Assembly (NCBI RefSeq): GCF_003115845.1 | Contig: NZ_KZ819025.1 | Span: 245,640 to 309,639 of the forward strand | From: Brenneria roseae subsp. roseae | GTDB lineage: Bacteria > Pseudomonadota > Gammaproteobacteria > Enterobacterales > Enterobacteriaceae | DNA length: 64,000 bases | Reading direction: 5' to 3' | In this document: piece after piece, positions 47,934-57,543 of the stretch | How the letters are laid out: each line of letters opens with the position of its first letter | Position numbering within the stretch: the first letter of the stretch is position 1 | The notes under the pieces: generated by a model | Database searches by the model: none | Told to the model about the DNA's origin: nothing | The model's input: only the letters and a program-made list of their open reading frames with translations | Translations under genes and position numbers: made by a program

Positions 47934-48587
47934 CTTAGTAAGCACGTTGGTCAAGGAGAGAATCGGCTTTCCATCCTTACCGGAGTTGAGCTCATTGTCA
48001 AACCCGCACAGACAATTGCGCTGATTGGTGAGTCTGGATCGGGGAAATCGACGCTACTGGGCATTCTCGCCGGTCTGGATGATGGCAGTGAAGGTGAAGT
48101 CAGCCTGATGGGCGAGTCATTAAGCAAACTGGATGAGGAAGGGCGTGCGGCGCTGCGAGCCAGAGACGTGGGATTTGTCTTTCAGTCTTTTATGCTGGTG
48201 CCGACGCTGAATGCGCTGGAAAACGTCCAGCTCCCCGCGCTGTTACGCGGCGAGAGTGATAGCCACAGCCGCGGTCAGGCAGAGCAACTGTTGCAGCAAC
48301 TGGGGCTGGGTGAACGATTACATCACCTGCCGGCCCAGCTTTCCGGCGGCGAACAGCAGCGCGTGGCGCTGGCGCGGGCTTTTAGCGGTCGTCCCAAAGT
48401 GCTGTTCGCCGATGAACCGACCGGGAATCTGGATCGCAAAACTGGCGAGCGTATTGTCGACCTGCTGTTTTCTCTGAACCGCGATTATGCCACCACGTTG
48501 ATTCTGGTCACCCATGATGAACAGCTTGCGGCTCGCTGTGAGCGCCGGCTGCGTCTGATAGATGGCAAGCTGCGGGAGGACGCATGA
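47856..48587 (+). CDS. ybbA: ABC transporter ATPase YbbA
   Basis: 243 residues from the ATG at 47856, which has AGGA seven bases upstream; an internal ATG at 47886 would be closer to the E. coli length (228). LolD/MacB-type ATPase: Walker A GESGSGKSTLLG, FVFQSFMLVPTLNALENV, signature LSGGEQQRVALARAF, Walker B LFADEPTGNLD and THD. Its stop overlaps the ybbP ATG by four bases. Its first 78 bases overlap divergent tesA. The YbbAP complex is linked to release or export of hydrophobic compounds; the exact substrate is not settled. Confidence 0.93.
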   Translation: MFAKTSPASAMPTKTGPAENILEVHHLSKHVGQGENRLSILTGVELIVKPAQTIALIGESGSGKSTLLGILAGLDDGSEGEVSLMGESLSKLDEEGRAALRARDVGFVFQSFMLVPTLNALENVQLPALLRGESDSHSRGQAEQLLQQLGLGERLHHLPAQLSGGEQQRVALARAFSGRPKVLFADEPTGNLDRKTGERIVDLLFSLNRDYATTLILVTHDEQLAARCERRLRLIDGKLREDA

Positions 48588-51013
48588 TCTGGCGGTGGTT
48601 CTGGCGCGAATGGCGCTCTCCTTCCTTATTGATTGTCTGGCTGGCGTTAACGCTGGCCGTGGCTTGTGTGTTGGCGCTGGGCAATATCAGCGATCGCATG
48701 GAAAAAGGGCTGAGCCAGCAGAGCCGGGATTTTCTGGCTGGCGATCGGGTGTTACGCGCATCGCGTCCGGTGGATGAAACATGGCTTCAGACGGCGCAAC
48801 AGCAAGGGTTGACGCTTAGCCGACAGATTTCATTCATGACCATGACGTTTGCGGGCGATACGCCTCAGCTAGCGAGGATCAAGGCGACCGATCGGCGTTA
48901 TCCGCTGTACGGTCAATTGCAGACGCGTCCGGCCGGGCTGCATGCCGAAGCGGGAACCGTGCTGGTGGCGCCAAGGCTGCTGGCATTGCTGGGACTGAAC
49001 GTCGGCGACATGCTGGACGTGGGAGATACCTCCCTGCGTATTGCCGGGGAGCTGATTCAGGAGCCGGATGCCGGATTTAATCCGTTTGATACCGCGCCGC
49101 GTGTTTTGATGAACCTGGACGATGTGGAAAAAACCGGGGCCATCCAACCCGGCGGCCGGATTACCTGGCGCTATATGTTTGCCGGAGATGAGCAGCAAAT
49201 CAGCAGGTTCAGTGATTTCATCAAGCCGCAGCTCAAACCCGATCAGCGCTGGTACGGCATGGAGGATTCCGAAGGCGCGCTGAGTCAGTCGCTGAAGCGT
49301 TCTCAGCAATTCCTGTTGCTGTCGGCCCTGCTGACGCTGTTGCTGTCCATCGCGGCGGTAGCGGTTTCCATGGGGCATTATTGCCGCAGCCGTTATGATC
49401 TGGTGGCGGTGCTAAAAACGCTGGGAGCAGGGAAAAAAGCGCTGCAACGGCTGATTGTCGGCCAATGGCTCTCGGTGCTGGGACTGGCGGCGCTGTGCGG
49501 CAGCCTGGTCGGGCTCGGGTTTGAAGCATTGTTGATGAAAATGCTGGCACCGGTATTGCCTGCGGCGTTGCCCGCATCGGGACTATGGCCGTGGATCTGG
49601 GCGCTGGGTTCATTAGTGCTGATTTCATTGCTGGTCGGGCTGAGGCCTTATCGCCTGCTGCTGGCGACGCAGCCGCTGCGCGTATTGCGTCAGGACGTGG
49701 TGGCGAATGTCTGGCCGCTGCGTTATTACCTGCCGATAGTGCTGGCGATTGTGGTTGGTCTGCTTGCCATTCTGTCCGGCGGCGGTTCGCTGCTGTGGGC
49801 CTTGCTGGGCGGGATGGCGGTACTCTCGCTGCTATTGGGCGTGATTGGCTGGGGCGGATTGCTGCTGTTACGGCGCCTGACGGTTAAGCGACTGGCGATG
49901 CGGCTGGCGATTAACCGTTTGTTGCGCCAACCCTGGTCGACGCTCAGCCAGTTGGCGGCATTTTCACTGTCGTTCATGTTGCTGGCTTTGCTGCTGGTGA
50001 TGCGGGGAGATTTGCTGGAACGTTGGCAACAACAGTTGCCGCCGGGCAGCCCGAACTATTTTCTGCTGAATATGACCGCAGAACAGGTGCCGCAGGTCAA
50101 AACCTTCCTTGAACAGCATCAGGTCGATGCGGGGCAATTTTATCCGATCGTTCGTGCGCGCCTGACGGAAATTAATCAGCAGGTGGCAACGGAAGTGATT
50201 CATGAGGACGATCCCGGCGGCAATACGGTCAATCGTGAGCTGAACCTGACCTGGATGGACGGTATTCCTGAACACAACGTTCTGGTTGAGGGGGACGCGC
50301 CGCAAGCGGGCGAAGTCTCGATGGAAGCGGAAGAAGCCAAAAAGATGGGGATCAACATCGGGGATACGCTGACCTTTACCGGCGACACGCAGCCATTCAG
50401 CGCCAAAGTGACCAGCTTCCGGCAGGTGGATTGGGAAAGTTTGCGTCCGAACTTTTTCTTTATCTTTCCCGCGGGCGCGTTGGATAGTCAGCCGCAGTCC
50501 TGGCTGACCAGTTTCCGCTACGACGGTGATGAAAAGATGATTACGCAGCTTAATCGTCAGTTCCCGACGTTGAGCGTAATGGATGTCGGCAGCATTCTGC
50601 GTCAGATTGGACAGGTATTGCAGCAGGTGAGCCGGGCGCTGGAAATCATGGTCATTCTGGTGTTGTTCTGTGGCGTGCTGTTGCTGCTGGCGCAGATTCA
50701 GGTCGGCATGCGCCAGCGGCGACAGGAACTGATGGTATACCGGACGCTGGGCGCCGGACTTCGTCTTCTGCGTACCACACTATGGTGCGAGTTTGCGGTT
50801 CTGGGGCTGGCGGCCGGTATTGCCGCCGCCATTGGCGCGGAAGCGGCGCTGTGGTTATTGCAGCGCGAGGTCTTCAACTTCCCGTGGGAACCGAATATCG
50901 TCATGTGGGTGACATTGCCGCTGTCCGCCGCTTTTCTGCTGTCACTGTGCGGCGGCTGGCTGGGGATTCGCCTGCTGCGCGGCAAGGCGCTGTTCCGGCA
51001 GTTCGCGGGGTAA
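48584..51013 (+). CDS. ybbP: ABC transporter permease YbbP, FtsX/MacB-like
   Basis: 809 residues (E. coli 804). Type VII (mechanotransmission) permease: an N-terminal membrane helix (about 15-35), a large periplasmic region, then repeated membrane segments with two FtsX domains (about 255-370 and 690-800). Conserved parts include RYDLVAVLKTLGAGKKALQ and RRQELMVYRTLGAGLRLLR, the cytosolic loops that couple to the ATPase. It is coupled to ybbA by ATGA overlap. In E. coli the next element is the rhsD locus; here only palindromic DNA follows. Confidence 0.94.
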   Translation: MIWRWFWREWRSPSLLIVWLALTLAVACVLALGNISDRMEKGLSQQSRDFLAGDRVLRASRPVDETWLQTAQQQGLTLSRQISFMTMTFAGDTPQLARIKATDRRYPLYGQLQTRPAGLHAEAGTVLVAPRLLALLGLNVGDMLDVGDTSLRIAGELIQEPDAGFNPFDTAPRVLMNLDDVEKTGAIQPGGRITWRYMFAGDEQQISRFSDFIKPQLKPDQRWYGMEDSEGALSQSLKRSQQFLLLSALLTLLLSIAAVAVSMGHYCRSRYDLVAVLKTLGAGKKALQRLIVGQWLSVLGLAALCGSLVGLGFEALLMKMLAPVLPAALPASGLWPWIWALGSLVLISLLVGLRPYRLLLATQPLRVLRQDVVANVWPLRYYLPIVLAIVVGLLAILSGGGSLLWALLGGMAVLSLLLGVIGWGGLLLLRRLTVKRLAMRLAINRLLRQPWSTLSQLAAFSLSFMLLALLLVMRGDLLERWQQQLPPGSPNYFLLNMTAEQVPQVKTFLEQHQVDAGQFYPIVRARLTEINQQVATEVIHEDDPGGNTVNRELNLTWMDGIPEHNVLVEGDAPQAGEVSMEAEEAKKMGINIGDTLTFTGDTQPFSAKVTSFRQVDWESLRPNFFFIFPAGALDSQPQSWLTSFRYDGDEKMITQLNRQFPTLSVMDVGSILRQIGQVLQQVSRALEIMVILVLFCGVLLLLAQIQVGMRQRRQELMVYRTLGAGLRLLRTTLWCEFAVLGLAAGIAAAIGAEAALWLLQREVFNFPWEPNIVMWVTLPLSAAFLLSLCGGWLGIRLLRGKALFRQFAG

Positions 51014-51435
51014 GATCATAGGCCGGGTGATACCGGTCTGAGGTTGATGATAAACGTTTACGCCACGGAATGACTATCTACCTACCATGCAAAGAGCGGC
51101 GGCTGTTTCGTGCGTGATAAATCGCGGAATCTCTCTGCGGCACTCGTGCCACGCCCGACTCAGGGCGCTCATTCGCCAGCGCCCTGAGAACCCGGGCTTT
51201 TGGCGGAAATTATGCCGCTGACGCGGTGCCCTCGGCGTTCATGCCGCTGTTCGAGCCGCCAGTGACGCGTTCCCGACGCGGCACTGGCTTTCGCGACGTC
51301 CTGTCGCTCACTCGGCGGTCATGCCCACCTCAGCATAATTTTTTACGCCGGAAAGTAAAAAAACAGTGAAATGCGCTGTCTGTTAGCGCTTTTTTCACAG
51401 TTTTACAGGCCGGGTGAACCGGCCTTATTTTACGA
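51014..51435. other. Palindrome-rich spacer between ybbP and speG
   Basis: No gene. It contains CTCAGGGCGC/GCGCCCTGAG (51159-51188, perfect 10-bp stem), a long hairpin GCCAGTG-A-CGCGT / ACGCG-G-CACTGGC (51258-51288), and a terminator-like stem AGGCCGG/CCGGCCT (51407-51425) followed by a T-rich tract on the plus strand. Confidence 0.7.
51407..51431 (+). terminator. Hairpin terminator between ybbP and convergent speG
   Basis: AGGCCGG (51407-51413) and CCGGCCT (51419-51425) with a 5-nt loop, then TATTTT. It is oriented to stop plus-strand transcripts from ybbP. Confidence 0.6.
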
Positions 51436-52011
51436 TTATTGGCTGATTGAACTACCCGGTGCGGGGCCGCCGGTGCCGGTTACCGTTTTGTGCTTCGCCA
51501 GATATTGCTGCTGGAAAATGCACATGCGGATGGTGTTGCGGTATTCGCCGTTGATGAAGAACTCGTGGATCAGCTCGCCTTCCACTTCAAACCCCAGCTT
51601 GCTATAGATGTGAATCGCTCTCTTATTCTCTTTATCGACAATCAGATACAGCTTATACAGGTTCAGCACCGAGAAACCGTAATCCATTGCCAGTTTTGCC
51701 GCGGCGCTGGCGTATCCGTGGCCCTGATAGGCGGGATCGATGATGATTTGGAATTCGGCGCGCCGATGGATGTGATTGATTTCTACCAGTTCGACCAAAC
51801 CGACCTTGGTCTGTTCGTGCTCAATGATAAAACGCCGCTCGCTCTGGTCGTGGATATGTTTGTCATACAGATCGCTGAGTTCGACAAACGCCTCATAAGG
51901 TTCTTCAAACCAGTAACGCATGACGCTGGCATTGTTATCCAACTGATGGATAAAAGTGAGATCGTCCCGCTCCAGCGGTCGTAGCCGAACGGCGTTGCTC
52001 GTACCGGACAT
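51436..52011 (-). CDS. speG: Spermidine N1-acetyltransferase SpeG
   Basis: 191 residues (E. coli 186). GNAT-fold enzyme that acetylates spermidine and spermine to detoxify excess polyamine. It is highly conserved with E. coli over [20 protein letters not shown] (polyamine site), the acetyl-CoA loop [15 protein letters not shown] and [13 protein letters not shown]. The last 15 residues ([14 protein letters not shown]) are unrelated to E. coli and rich in Gly/Pro/Ser. Ribosome binding site AAGGAT. Confidence 0.95.
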   Translation of the reverse strand: MSGTSNAVRLRPLERDDLTFIHQLDNNASVMRYWFEEPYEAFVELSDLYDKHIHDQSERRFIIEHEQTKVGLVELVEINHIHRRAEFQIIIDPAYQGHGYASAAAKLAMDYGFSVLNLYKLYLIVDKENKRAIHIYSKLGFEVEGELIHEFFINGEYRNTIRMCIFQQQYLAKHKTVTGTGGPAPGSSISQ

Positions 52012-52064
52012 AGTGAATCCTTAAAATTTCAATTTTTTCTGCCAATAAAATTGCCTTAATCATA

Positions 52065-52078
52065 AACTCATTCGAGTT
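52065..52078. promoter_or_regulatory. Palindrome between speG and the IclR gene
   Basis: AACTC (52065-52069), four bases, GAGTT (52074-52078). It is the clearest dyad in the 270-bp divergent region and a possible operator for the IclR regulator or for speG. Weak support. Confidence 0.25.
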
Positions 52079-52281
52079 AGCAAGGCATTAGTCAGGCGAA
52101 TATTTTTGCTGTCTTTAGCCGAAAAACAACGGTTATGTCAGTCAGATTTCCGCCATTTATTCACCAAAACCCGTATTGGATCACGTTTCATTCGCCTATC
52201 TCGGTTCAGCCCGTTGAACCAGGCGTATTTTCCGCTTTTCAGGGCGGATAAACTTTATTTCAACAGAGGGCGGGAATCGTT

Positions 52282-53070
52282 ATGAGTGGTAAAGGCTGTA
52301 ATTCATTAATCAGAGCGGAAAAAATACTCACGCATATCGCCTATGTCGGCATGGCGAGTTTTATGGAGCTGTTAAGAGAATTTCAGTATCCGAAAAGTAG
52401 CCTGCTGAATTTATTAAATGTGATGGTGGAGTGCGGCTTCTTAATTAAAAGTGAACAGAATCAATATTCTCTGGGCATTAAAACTTATGAGCTTGGTTGC
52501 CAGGCGCTGCACCGGAAAAATATCTTTGAAGTCACCAAGCGCCCGATGCAGGAACTGTCGATGAAAAGTGGCCTGGTTTGTCATTTAGGGGCGATGGAAA
52601 GTTATTCCGCGATTTATCTCGATAAAGTCGAAAGCCCGGATTCGGTGCCGACGCGGAAAAGCTGGATTGGTAAAAAGCTGGAATTACACATCACCGCACT
52701 CGGCAAGGCGTTGCTGGCGTGGAAGAGCCGCGAAGAGATCGATTATTTTCTCGATGCGTTAGTTCTGAAAAAACACACTCGTAATACGTTTACCGATAAA
52801 AAATTATTTCGCGAAGAGTTACAGAAAACGCGTTTGCGCGGATGGGCGATCGACAATGAAGAATCAACCTATGGCGCCGTATGTTTAAGTATGCCGGTCT
52901 TCGATATGTATAACCGGGTTAATTATGCGATCTCACTGTCGGGCGATCCGGTGGTGTATTCAGGCAAGAAGGTCGATGGTTATCTCGAGCTGCTCAGGCA
53001 ATGCGCCAGGCAAATATCACATGGGCTGGGATACCGTAATGAAAATGAGTATTTAAGAAAAGGAAACTGA
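52282..53070 (+). CDS. IclR-family transcriptional regulator of the aldolase-dehydratase operon
   Basis: 262 residues. The N-terminal winged HTH (about 8-70) includes [20 protein letters not shown]; the C-terminal IclR ligand domain (about 80-255) has [14 protein letters not shown] and [20 protein letters not shown]. It begins the operon and ends four bases before the aldolase gene, so it is probably autoregulated. In E. coli the yagEF genes are controlled by the IclR regulator XynR (YagI), a comparable arrangement, but the N-terminal half here differs clearly, so no symbol is given. Confidence 0.85.
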   Translation: MSGKGCNSLIRAEKILTHIAYVGMASFMELLREFQYPKSSLLNLLNVMVECGFLIKSEQNQYSLGIKTYELGCQALHRKNIFEVTKRPMQELSMKSGLVCHLGAMESYSAIYLDKVESPDSVPTRKSWIGKKLELHITALGKALLAWKSREEIDYFLDALVLKKHTRNTFTDKKLFREELQKTRLRGWAIDNEESTYGAVCLSMPVFDMYNRVNYAISLSGDPVVYSGKKVDGYLELLRQCARQISHGLGYRNENEYLRKGN

Positions 53071-53074
53071 TGTA

Positions 53075-53980
53075 ATGAAAAAATTTAGCGGCATTATTCC
53101 GCCTGTCTCCAGCACCTTTGATAGTAATGGCAATATTGATAAAGCCGCCATGAAAGAGGTTGCCGATTTTCTGATTAACAAAGGCGTCGATGGCCTTTTT
53201 TATCTGGGTACCGGCGGGGAGTTTAGCCAGATGAACGCGCAGCAGAGAATGGCTTTCGCCGAGGAAGCCGTTGCGGTGGTCGCCGGGCGGGTGCCGGTGT
53301 TGATTGGCGTGGGCTCCACGTCAACCGACGAGGCGGTAAAACTGGCCCGCCACGCCGAATCCTGCGGCGCGGAGGGGATCGTCGCCATTAACCCCTGGTA
53401 CTGGAAAGTGGCTCCGCGCAATCTGGACGATTATTACCAGCAAATCGCCCGTAGCGTCAGCCTGCCGGTGATCCTTTACAACTTCCCGGATCTCACCGGC
53501 CAGGACTTAACGCCGGAGGTCGTCAAGCGTCTGGTGCTGCAAAACGAAAACATCGTCGGCATTAAAGACACCATCGACAGCGTCGGCCATCTGCGCGCCA
53601 TGATCAACACCGTCAAAGCCGTGCGCCCGACGTTTTCCGTGTTCTGCGGTTTCGACGATCATTTACTCAACACCCTGCTGCTGGGCGGCGATGGGGCGAT
53701 TACCGCCAGCGTCAACTTTGCTCCGGATTTATCCGTTGGGATTTACCGGGCCTGGCAGGAGGGCGATCTGGCGACGGCGGCCGCGCTCAATAAGAAGCTC
53801 CTGCAACTGCCGTCCATTTATGCGTTGGAAACCCCGTTTGTCTCGCTGATTAAATATGCCATGCAATGCGTGGGGCTGCCGGTGAATACCCGGTGCCTGC
53901 CGCCAATTCTGGACGCCTCAGCAGAGGCGAAAGAGAAAGTTCGTGAGCTGTTAGTCGCGCAGGAAATTTTAAAATCATAA
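53075..53980 (+). CDS. DapA/NAL-family aldolase, YagE-like
   Basis: 301 residues (E. coli YagE 302). Class-I aldolase of the dihydrodipicolinate synthase/N-acetylneuraminate lyase superfamily. Markers: LGTGGEFSQM, INPWYWKVA, the catalytic Tyr in LYNFPDLTGQDL, and the Schiff-base Lys in NIVGIKDTIDSVGHLR. YagE acts on 2-keto-3-deoxy sugar acids, giving pyruvate and an aldehyde. With the dehydratase next door it would complete a non-phosphorylative sugar-acid pathway. Ribosome binding site AGGA. The actual substrate is inference. Confidence 0.88.
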   Translation: MKKFSGIIPPVSSTFDSNGNIDKAAMKEVADFLINKGVDGLFYLGTGGEFSQMNAQQRMAFAEEAVAVVAGRVPVLIGVGSTSTDEAVKLARHAESCGAEGIVAINPWYWKVAPRNLDDYYQQIARSVSLPVILYNFPDLTGQDLTPEVVKRLVLQNENIVGIKDTIDSVGHLRAMINTVKAVRPTFSVFCGFDDHLLNTLLLGGDGAITASVNFAPDLSVGIYRAWQEGDLATAAALNKKLLQLPSIYALETPFVSLIKYAMQCVGLPVNTRCLPPILDASAEAKEKVRELLVAQEILKS

Positions 53981-53989
53981 GGGGACACC

Positions 53990-55957
53990 ATGTCTGTTTG
54001 CGATATTTATGATGACGATAACCCGGACATTTACCGCGTCAGAACCCACGCCGCTGGCCCGCAGGGCGAGCTGCCGCTGACGTCGGAGATGCTAATTAAC
54101 CGTCCCAGCGGCGATATTTTCGGCATGACGATGAATGCCGGGATGGGCTGGCAACCGGACGAGCTCGACCGTGACGCCATTCTGCTGCTGAGCACGCTTG
54201 GCGGCCTGCGCGGCGCCGACGGCAAGCCTGTCGCCCTGGCGCTGCATCAGGGGCACTATGAGCTGGATATCCAGATGAAAGCGGCGGCGGAGGTGATCAA
54301 AACACATCGCGCTCTGCCTTATGCCGTGTATGTTTCCGATCCCTGCGACGGGCGTACGCAGGGCACCACCGGCATGTTTGATTCGCTGCCTTATCGCAAT
54401 GACGCATCGATGGTGATGCGTCGTCTGATCCGCTCGCTGCCCGATGCGAAAGCGGTGATTGGCGTGGCGACCTGCGATAAAGGGCTACCGGCGACCATGA
54501 TGGCGCTGGCATCCCAGCATGACAAAGCGACGGTGCTGATCCCCGGCGGAGCCACACTGCCCGCGCAGCACGGCGAAGATAACGGCAAAGTACAGACCAT
54601 TGGCGCGCGCTTCGCAAACGGTGAGTTATCATTGCAGGATGCGCGCCGGGCAGGCTGTCAGGCGTGCGCCTCATCCGGCGGCGGCTGTCAGTTCCTCGGC
54701 ACCGCCGGCACGTCGCAAGTTGTGGCCGAAGGCCTGGGGCTGGCGATCCCGCACTCCGCGCTGGCGCCCTCCGGCGAACCGGTGTGGGAAGAGATTGCCC
54801 GCGCCTCCGCCCGCGCGGCCCTGCGTCTGACGCAAAAAGGCATCACCACCAAAGCGATCCTCACCGATAAAGCCATTGAGAATGCCATGATGGTGCATGC
54901 CGCGTTTGGCGGGTCCACCAATTTGCTGCTGCATATCCCGGCGATTGCGCACCAGGCGGGCTGCCGCATCCCCACCGTCGAAGACTGGATCCGCATTAAT
55001 AAACAGGTGCCACGGCTGGTGAGCGTGCTGCCAAACGGCCCGGTCTATCATCCGACCGTGAACGCGTTTATGGCGGGCGGCGTACCGGAAGTGATGCTGC
55101 ATCTGCGCCAACTGGGTCTGTTGCATGAAGATGTGATGACCGTCACCGGCCACACGCTGAAAGAAAATCTCGACTGGTGGGAACAGGCCGGGCGTCGGCA
55201 GGCATTTAAAGATCTGCTGCGCAAACAGGAGCAGGTGGAGCCGGACGACGTCATTATGTCGCCGCAACAGGCGTTAAAACGCGGATTAACCTCGACCATC
55301 ACCTTCCCGGTGGGGAATATTGCGCCGGAAGGCTCGGTGATCAAATCCACCGCCATTGACGCTTCCGTTATTAATGAAGAGGGCGTGTATTATCATAAAG
55401 GTGCGGCGAAGGTGTATCTGTCAGAGAAAACCGCCATTTACGATATCAAACACGACAATATCAAAGCCGGCGATATTCTGGTGATTATCGGCGTCGGCCC
55501 ATCCGGCACCGGGATGGAGGAAACCTATCAGGTAACCAGCGCGCTGAAACATCTCTCCTACGGTAAGCATGTTTCGCTGATTACCGATGCCCGTTTTTCC
55601 GGCGTATCCACCGGGGCCTGTATCGGCCACGCCGGGCCGGAAGCGCTGGCTGGCGGCGCAATAGGTAAATTACGCACCGGAGATATTATTGAAATTAAAA
55701 TCGACTGCAAACAGCTTAAAGGAGAAGTGAATTTCTTAGGCGCTGGCAGCGATAAAGTATTACCCACACGCGAGGAGGCCACCGCTATTTTAAATGCCAG
55801 AAGTCGTCATCCCGATTTAATTCCTGACCCTGATTTACCCGATGATACCCGGTTGTGGGCAATGCTCCAGGCGGTAAGCGGCGGGACATGGACTGGGTGT
55901 ATTTATGATGTCAATAAAATAAGCGAAGCACTAAGCGAATATATTAATAAACACTGA
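53990..55957 (+). CDS. IlvD/Edd-family sugar-acid dehydratase, YagF-like
   Basis: 655 residues, exactly the E. coli YagF length. Fe-S dependent dehydratase for aldonic acids (YagF is a D-xylonate dehydratase). Cys ligands appear in VSDPCDGRTQG, GVATCDKGLPATMMAL and QACASSGGGCQFLG; further signatures are AAFGGSTNLLLHIPAIAH, PEGSVIKSTAID, GPSGTGMEETYQ and DARFSGVSTGACIGH. It converts an aldonate to a 2-keto-3-deoxy acid for the YagE-like aldolase nine bases upstream. Confidence 0.88.
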   Translation: MSVCDIYDDDNPDIYRVRTHAAGPQGELPLTSEMLINRPSGDIFGMTMNAGMGWQPDELDRDAILLLSTLGGLRGADGKPVALALHQGHYELDIQMKAAAEVIKTHRALPYAVYVSDPCDGRTQGTTGMFDSLPYRNDASMVMRRLIRSLPDAKAVIGVATCDKGLPATMMALASQHDKATVLIPGGATLPAQHGEDNGKVQTIGARFANGELSLQDARRAGCQACASSGGGCQFLGTAGTSQVVAEGLGLAIPHSALAPSGEPVWEEIARASARAALRLTQKGITTKAILTDKAIENAMMVHAAFGGSTNLLLHIPAIAHQAGCRIPTVEDWIRINKQVPRLVSVLPNGPVYHPTVNAFMAGGVPEVMLHLRQLGLLHEDVMTVTGHTLKENLDWWEQAGRRQAFKDLLRKQEQVEPDDVIMSPQQALKRGLTSTITFPVGNIAPEGSVIKSTAIDASVINEEGVYYHKGAAKVYLSEKTAIYDIKHDNIKAGDILVIIGVGPSGTGMEETYQVTSALKHLSYGKHVSLITDARFSGVSTGACIGHAGPEALAGGAIGKLRTGDIIEIKIDCKQLKGEVNFLGAGSDKVLPTREEATAILNARSRHPDLIPDPDLPDDTRLWAMLQAVSGGTWTGCIYDVNKISEALSEYINKH

Positions 55958-56051
55958 AAGAAATAAAAACATTCTTATCCGAAATCCTTCAGGCGCCGCG
56001 CTCGCCCCGCCTGAACGATAACTGATTGCTATCTGATAATGAGAGGACATT

Positions 56052-57401
56052 ATGCCACTGTTAATTGTTGTGGCAGGTATTGCTGTACTCCTGCTTTTAA
56101 CCATAAAAATTAAATTAAATACATTTGTTTCATTAATTATTGTCTCGATCGGTGTCGCCATCGCCAGTGGAATGGGACTGAATAAAGTTGTCGCTTCGGT
56201 CGAATCCGGCCTTGGCGGCACGCTGGGGCATATTGGCCTGATATTCGGCTTCGGCGTTATGCTCGGCCGTTTATTATCCGATGCCGGGGGCGCGCAGCGT
56301 ATTGCGCTGACGATGCTGAAATATTTCGGCGCTAAAAAACTGGACTGGGCGGTCGTCTGTTCAGCCTTTATTGTCGGGATTGCGCTGTTTTTCGAAGTGG
56401 GTTTGATTCTGCTGGTGCCCATTCTGTTCGCTATCGCCCGTGAAGCCAAAATTTCGCCGATGTATATGTGCGTGCCGATGTTATCCGGTTTGCTGGTGGC
56501 GCACGGCTTTCTGCCGCCGCACCCGGGGCCGACCGTTATCGCCAGAGAATATGGCGCGGATGTCGGTATGGTGCTGATTTACGGCATCATTGTCGGTATC
56601 CCCACCTTTATTCTTTGCGGCCCGCTGTTGAATAAAGTGTGCCAGCGCCTGATCCCGGAGGCGTTTAAAAAAGAGGGCAATATCGCGTCGCTTGGCGCCA
56701 CCAAAAGCTTTAGTGAAAGCGAAATGCCGGGGTTTGGTATCAGCTTTTTAACCGCTATGCTGCCGGTGATCCTGATGGCGCTGGTGACCATCATGCAGAT
56801 GGCGCGGCCAAAAGATGCCGGCGACCCCAGCGCGTTGTACAACATGTTCCTGTTTCTGGGCAACTCCACCATTGCGATGCTGATTTCGCTGCTCTTCGCC
56901 ATTTACACCATGGGCGTGGGCAGAGGGAAAACCATTGTGGAACTGATGGACTCCTGTAGCAAGGCGATTGCCGGTATCGCCGGTCTGTTGCTGATTATCG
57001 GCGGCGGCGGCGCGTTCAAGCAGGTGTTGATTGATTCCGGCGTCGGCCAGTATATCTCCACGCTGGTGTCGGGGATGGATATCAACCCGATCCTGATGGC
57101 GTGGGGCGTAGCGGCCTTCCTGAGGATCTGTCTGGGGTCCGCCACGGTGGCCGCGATTTCAACCGCCGGGTTAGTGATCCCGCTGCTGGCCGTGCATCCG
57201 AGCACCAACCTGGCGTTGATTACGCTGGCGACCGGCGCGGGTTCGTGTATTTGCTCTCACGTCAACGATGCCAGCTTCTGGATGATTAAGGATTTCTTCG
57301 GCCTGACTACGAAAGAGACGCTATTGTCCTGGACGCTGATGTCGACCCTGTTATCCCTCTGCGGGCTGATTTTTATTCTTCTTGCCAGCATGGTGATATA
57401 A
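56052..57401 (+). CDS. GntP-family gluconate/sugar-acid permease
   Basis: 449 residues, the usual GntP length, with about 12 membrane segments. Family signatures: [34 protein letters not shown], and [20 protein letters not shown] near the C-terminus. It should be an H+ symporter for an aldonate that feeds the dehydratase and aldolase upstream. E. coli yagEF is followed instead by yagG, a GPH-family symporter, so the transporter class differs here. The 94-bp gap to the dehydratase holds AGAGGAC before the ATG. A strong hairpin ends the operon. Confidence 0.88.
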   Translation: MPLLIVVAGIAVLLLLTIKIKLNTFVSLIIVSIGVAIASGMGLNKVVASVESGLGGTLGHIGLIFGFGVMLGRLLSDAGGAQRIALTMLKYFGAKKLDWAVVCSAFIVGIALFFEVGLILLVPILFAIAREAKISPMYMCVPMLSGLLVAHGFLPPHPGPTVIAREYGADVGMVLIYGIIVGIPTFILCGPLLNKVCQRLIPEAFKKEGNIASLGATKSFSESEMPGFGISFLTAMLPVILMALVTIMQMARPKDAGDPSALYNMFLFLGNSTIAMLISLLFAIYTMGVGRGKTIVELMDSCSKAIAGIAGLLLIIGGGGAFKQVLIDSGVGQYISTLVSGMDINPILMAWGVAAFLRICLGSATVAAISTAGLVIPLLAVHPSTNLALITLATGAGSCICSHVNDASFWMIKDFFGLTTKETLLSWTLMSTLLSLCGLIFILLASMVI

Positions 57402-57427
57402 AACTAAAACATAGCGCAGGCGCTTAA

Positions 57428-57464
57428 CCCGAAGGCTGGCTTTATGCCAGCCTTCGGGATTTCT
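57428..57464. terminator. Terminator after the GntP gene
   Basis: CCCGAAGGCTGGC (57428-57440) and GCCAGCCTTCGGG (57446-57458) form a perfect 13-bp stem with a 5-nt loop, then ATTTCT. It is placed to end the operon and, from the other side, the TonB-receptor transcript. Confidence 0.8.
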
Positions 57465-57543
57465 GCGTAGAACGTCTGGTTGGACGAAAAAGAAAGGAGA
57501 GTACCGTCCTGCTTTGTCAGCGGCAAAGCAGGACGGCGGGGCG

